Positions 4,507 to 5,684 of a stretch of 5,684 nucleotides of DNA are shown one piece after another. The notes below the pieces were generated by a model. It was given only the letters and a program-made list of their open reading frames with translations, was not told the origin of the DNA and made no database searches. Numbering within the stretch: position 1 is the first letter of the stretch; each line of letters begins with the position of its first letter. This DNA is from Candidatus Luteimonas excrementigallinarum (lineage in GTDB: Bacteria; Pseudomonadota; Gammaproteobacteria; Xanthomonadales; Xanthomonadaceae). A program made the position numbers and the translations under genes. The stretch covers positions 1 through 5,684 of the forward strand of contig DXCY01000233.1 in the NCBI GenBank assembly GCA_019115725.1. The letters are read 5' to 3'.

Positions 4507-5684
4507 TGCTGGAATTCCTCATCGTGCTGGTGCTGATCGCGTGCAACGCGTTCTTCGCCCTGTCGGAAATGTCGGTGGTGACCTCGCGCAAGTCGCGGCT
4601 CAAGCAGCGTGCCGGCGAGAGCCGCTCCGCATGCAAGGCGCTGGAGCTGGCCAACGAGCCGGAACGCTTCCTGTCCACCGTGCAGGTCGGCATCACCCTG
4701 ATCGGGATCCTGACCGGCATGTTCGGCGGCCGGGCCATCGGCCAGTCGATCAGCGAGCACCTGCTGCAGGCGGCCCCGGCGCTCAGCGCCACCGTGCCGT
4801 TCATGGAAACCAACTGGGCCGATACCACCGGCCTGCTGCTGGCGGTGGGCCTGATCACCTACCTGACCATCATCTTCGGCGAGCTGCTGCCCAAGCGCCT
4901 GGCCCTGCTGGCACCGGAGCGGATCGCCTCGCTGGTGGCGCTGCCCATGCACGGCATCTCGCGCGTGGCCAAGCCCGCGGTGTGGCTGCTCAGCTCCAGC
5001 GTGCACGCGGCCCTGCGCCTGCTGCGCCTGTCGGATACCGAGGCGGCCAAGGTCAGCGAAGAAGAGATCCTGCTCCTGGTCAGCGAGAGCCACGAACAAG
5101 GCGTGATCGACGACGACGAGCGCAACATGATGAACCGGGTGCTGCAGCTGGGTGACCGCAGCGCCGAAAGCCTCATGACCCCGCGCACCCGGATCGTGTG
5201 GCTGGATGACACCGAGAGCTTCGACGAGAACATGGCCGCCATGCGCGCCACGCCGTTCTCACGCTACCCGGTGTACCGCGATTCGGACGCCGAGGTGATC
5301 GGCGTGCTGGAAGTGAAATCGCTGCTGGACCGGCTGGACCGCAGCGGGTTCGATCTGTTCACCCACCTGCGCAAGGCGCTGTTCGTTTCAGAATCCACGC
5401 CGGCGCTGAAGCTGCTGGAAATATTCCGCGAGGAAAAGCAGTCGCTGGCCCTGGTGGTGGACGAATACGGCGATATTTCCGGGCTGATCACGGTCAACGA
5501 CCTGCTGGAGGCGGTGATCGGCCGCACCCGCAGCGGCGAGGGCGAAGGCGCCACGCCGCTGGTGATCACCCGCGAGGATGGCTCGCTGCTGGTCGACGGC
5601 GGGGTCACCAACGACACCATGCGCGAGCTGCTGGGCGACGCGCGCCTGCCGGACGAGGAGGAGCACGATTACCACACGGCAGCC
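4506..5684 (+). CDS. CNNM/CorC-type hemolysin-family membrane protein (DUF21-CBS-CorC_HlyC), 3' partial
   Basis: The frame is open from ATG 4506 to the window end (393 codons); family members are about 430-450 aa, so about 50 residues are missing. The N-terminal DUF21/CNNM membrane domain spans about residues 1-190. It has a first helix LEFLIVLVLIACNAFFALSE (2-21), then TVQVGITLIGILTGMFGG, and a third hydrophobic stretch leading into FGELLPKR (124-131), the family's GExxPK motif. An acidic helix SEEEILLLVSESHEQGVIDDDE leads to CBS1, which starts RSAESLMTPRTRIVWLD (Met224). CBS2 follows and contains LALVVDEYGDISGLITVNDLLE (VVDEYG at 317-322). The CorC_HlyC domain begins near residue 350 and is cut off. 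Relatives (CNNM, CorC, MpfA) are implicated in Mg2+/Co2+ export, with the CBS pair binding nucleotide; the old name hemolysin is historical. No upstream in-frame ATG or GTG was found near 4506. It is divergent from DUF47-pit. Exact ion specificity cannot be read. Confidence 0.92.
   Translation, partial: MLEFLIVLVLIACNAFFALSEMSVVTSRKSRLKQRAGESRSACKALELANEPERFLSTVQVGITLIGILTGMFGGRAIGQSISEHLLQAAPALSATVPFMETNWADTTGLLLAVGLITYLTIIFGELLPKRLALLAPERIASLVALPMHGISRVAKPAVWLLSSSVHAALRLLRLSDTEAAKVSEEEILLLVSESHEQGVIDDDERNMMNRVLQLGDRSAESLMTPRTRIVWLDDTESFDENMAAMRATPFSRYPVYRDSDAEVIGVLEVKSLLDRLDRSGFDLFTHLRKALFVSESTPALKLLEIFREEKQSLALVVDEYGDISGLITVNDLLEAVIGRTRSGEGEGATPLVITREDGSLLVDGGVTNDTMRELLGDARLPDEEEHDYHTAA

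Noticed and set aside
4364..5155. Plus-strand open frame of 263 codons beginning MPAGIILL
   Set aside because: Beyond 4506 it runs out of frame through the CNNM/CorC gene, and its product is Pro/Arg/Gly-rich low complexity.

Overview
The window is high-GC DNA (visibly about two thirds G+C, with third codon positions almost all G or C). The gene content and protein style fit a Gammaproteobacterium of the Xanthomonadaceae/Lysobacteraceae (Stenotrophomonas/Xanthomonas/Pseudoxanthomonas type). That placement is an impression from protein resemblance and was not checked against a database. It looks like ordinary chromosome: no RNA genes, insertion sequences, CRISPR arrays or phage genes were seen.

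Layout. (1) Positions 2-1138, plus strand: the C-terminal part of an M13 (neprilysin/PepO-type) metallopeptidase whose zinc-binding and catalytic residues are mostly replaced although the frame is intact. It ends before a 10-bp GC-rich hairpin. (2) Positions 1248-4184, minus strand: four genes pointing the same way. In transcription order they are a DUF47/PhoU-like protein, a PiT-family phosphate transporter, an alkyltransferase-like DNA-damage sensor (PWHRV in place of PCHRV), and a six-helix rhomboid protease. The first two are separated by 12 bp, with the ribosome binding site of the second lying on the stop codon of the first. The other two are separated by 48 and 90 bp and may have their own promoters. 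(3) Positions 4185-4505: a divergent intergenic region. It carries a Pho-box-like PhoB site in front of DUF47-pit, a 7-bp GC hairpin, a -10-like hexamer on the plus strand, and a proline-rich 31-codon small ORF. (4) Positions 4506-5684, plus strand: a CNNM/CorC-type membrane protein (DUF21 + CBS pair + start of the CorC_HlyC domain) running off the window end.

How the genes fit together. DUF47 and PiT form a well-known pair for low-affinity, metal-phosphate-coupled phosphate uptake. The Pho box overlaps the best -10 hexamer, so PhoB could act on this operon as repressor, activator or both. The divergent CNNM/CorC gene belongs to a family linked to Mg2+/cation export, so metal-phosphate import and cation handling sit back to back. 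The small ORF in front of it overlaps its start codon (TGATG) and resembles, in general character only, the proline-rich leader peptides known upstream of Mg2+ transporter genes. The observations most worth following are the degenerate M13 protein, the Pho box and the small ORF.
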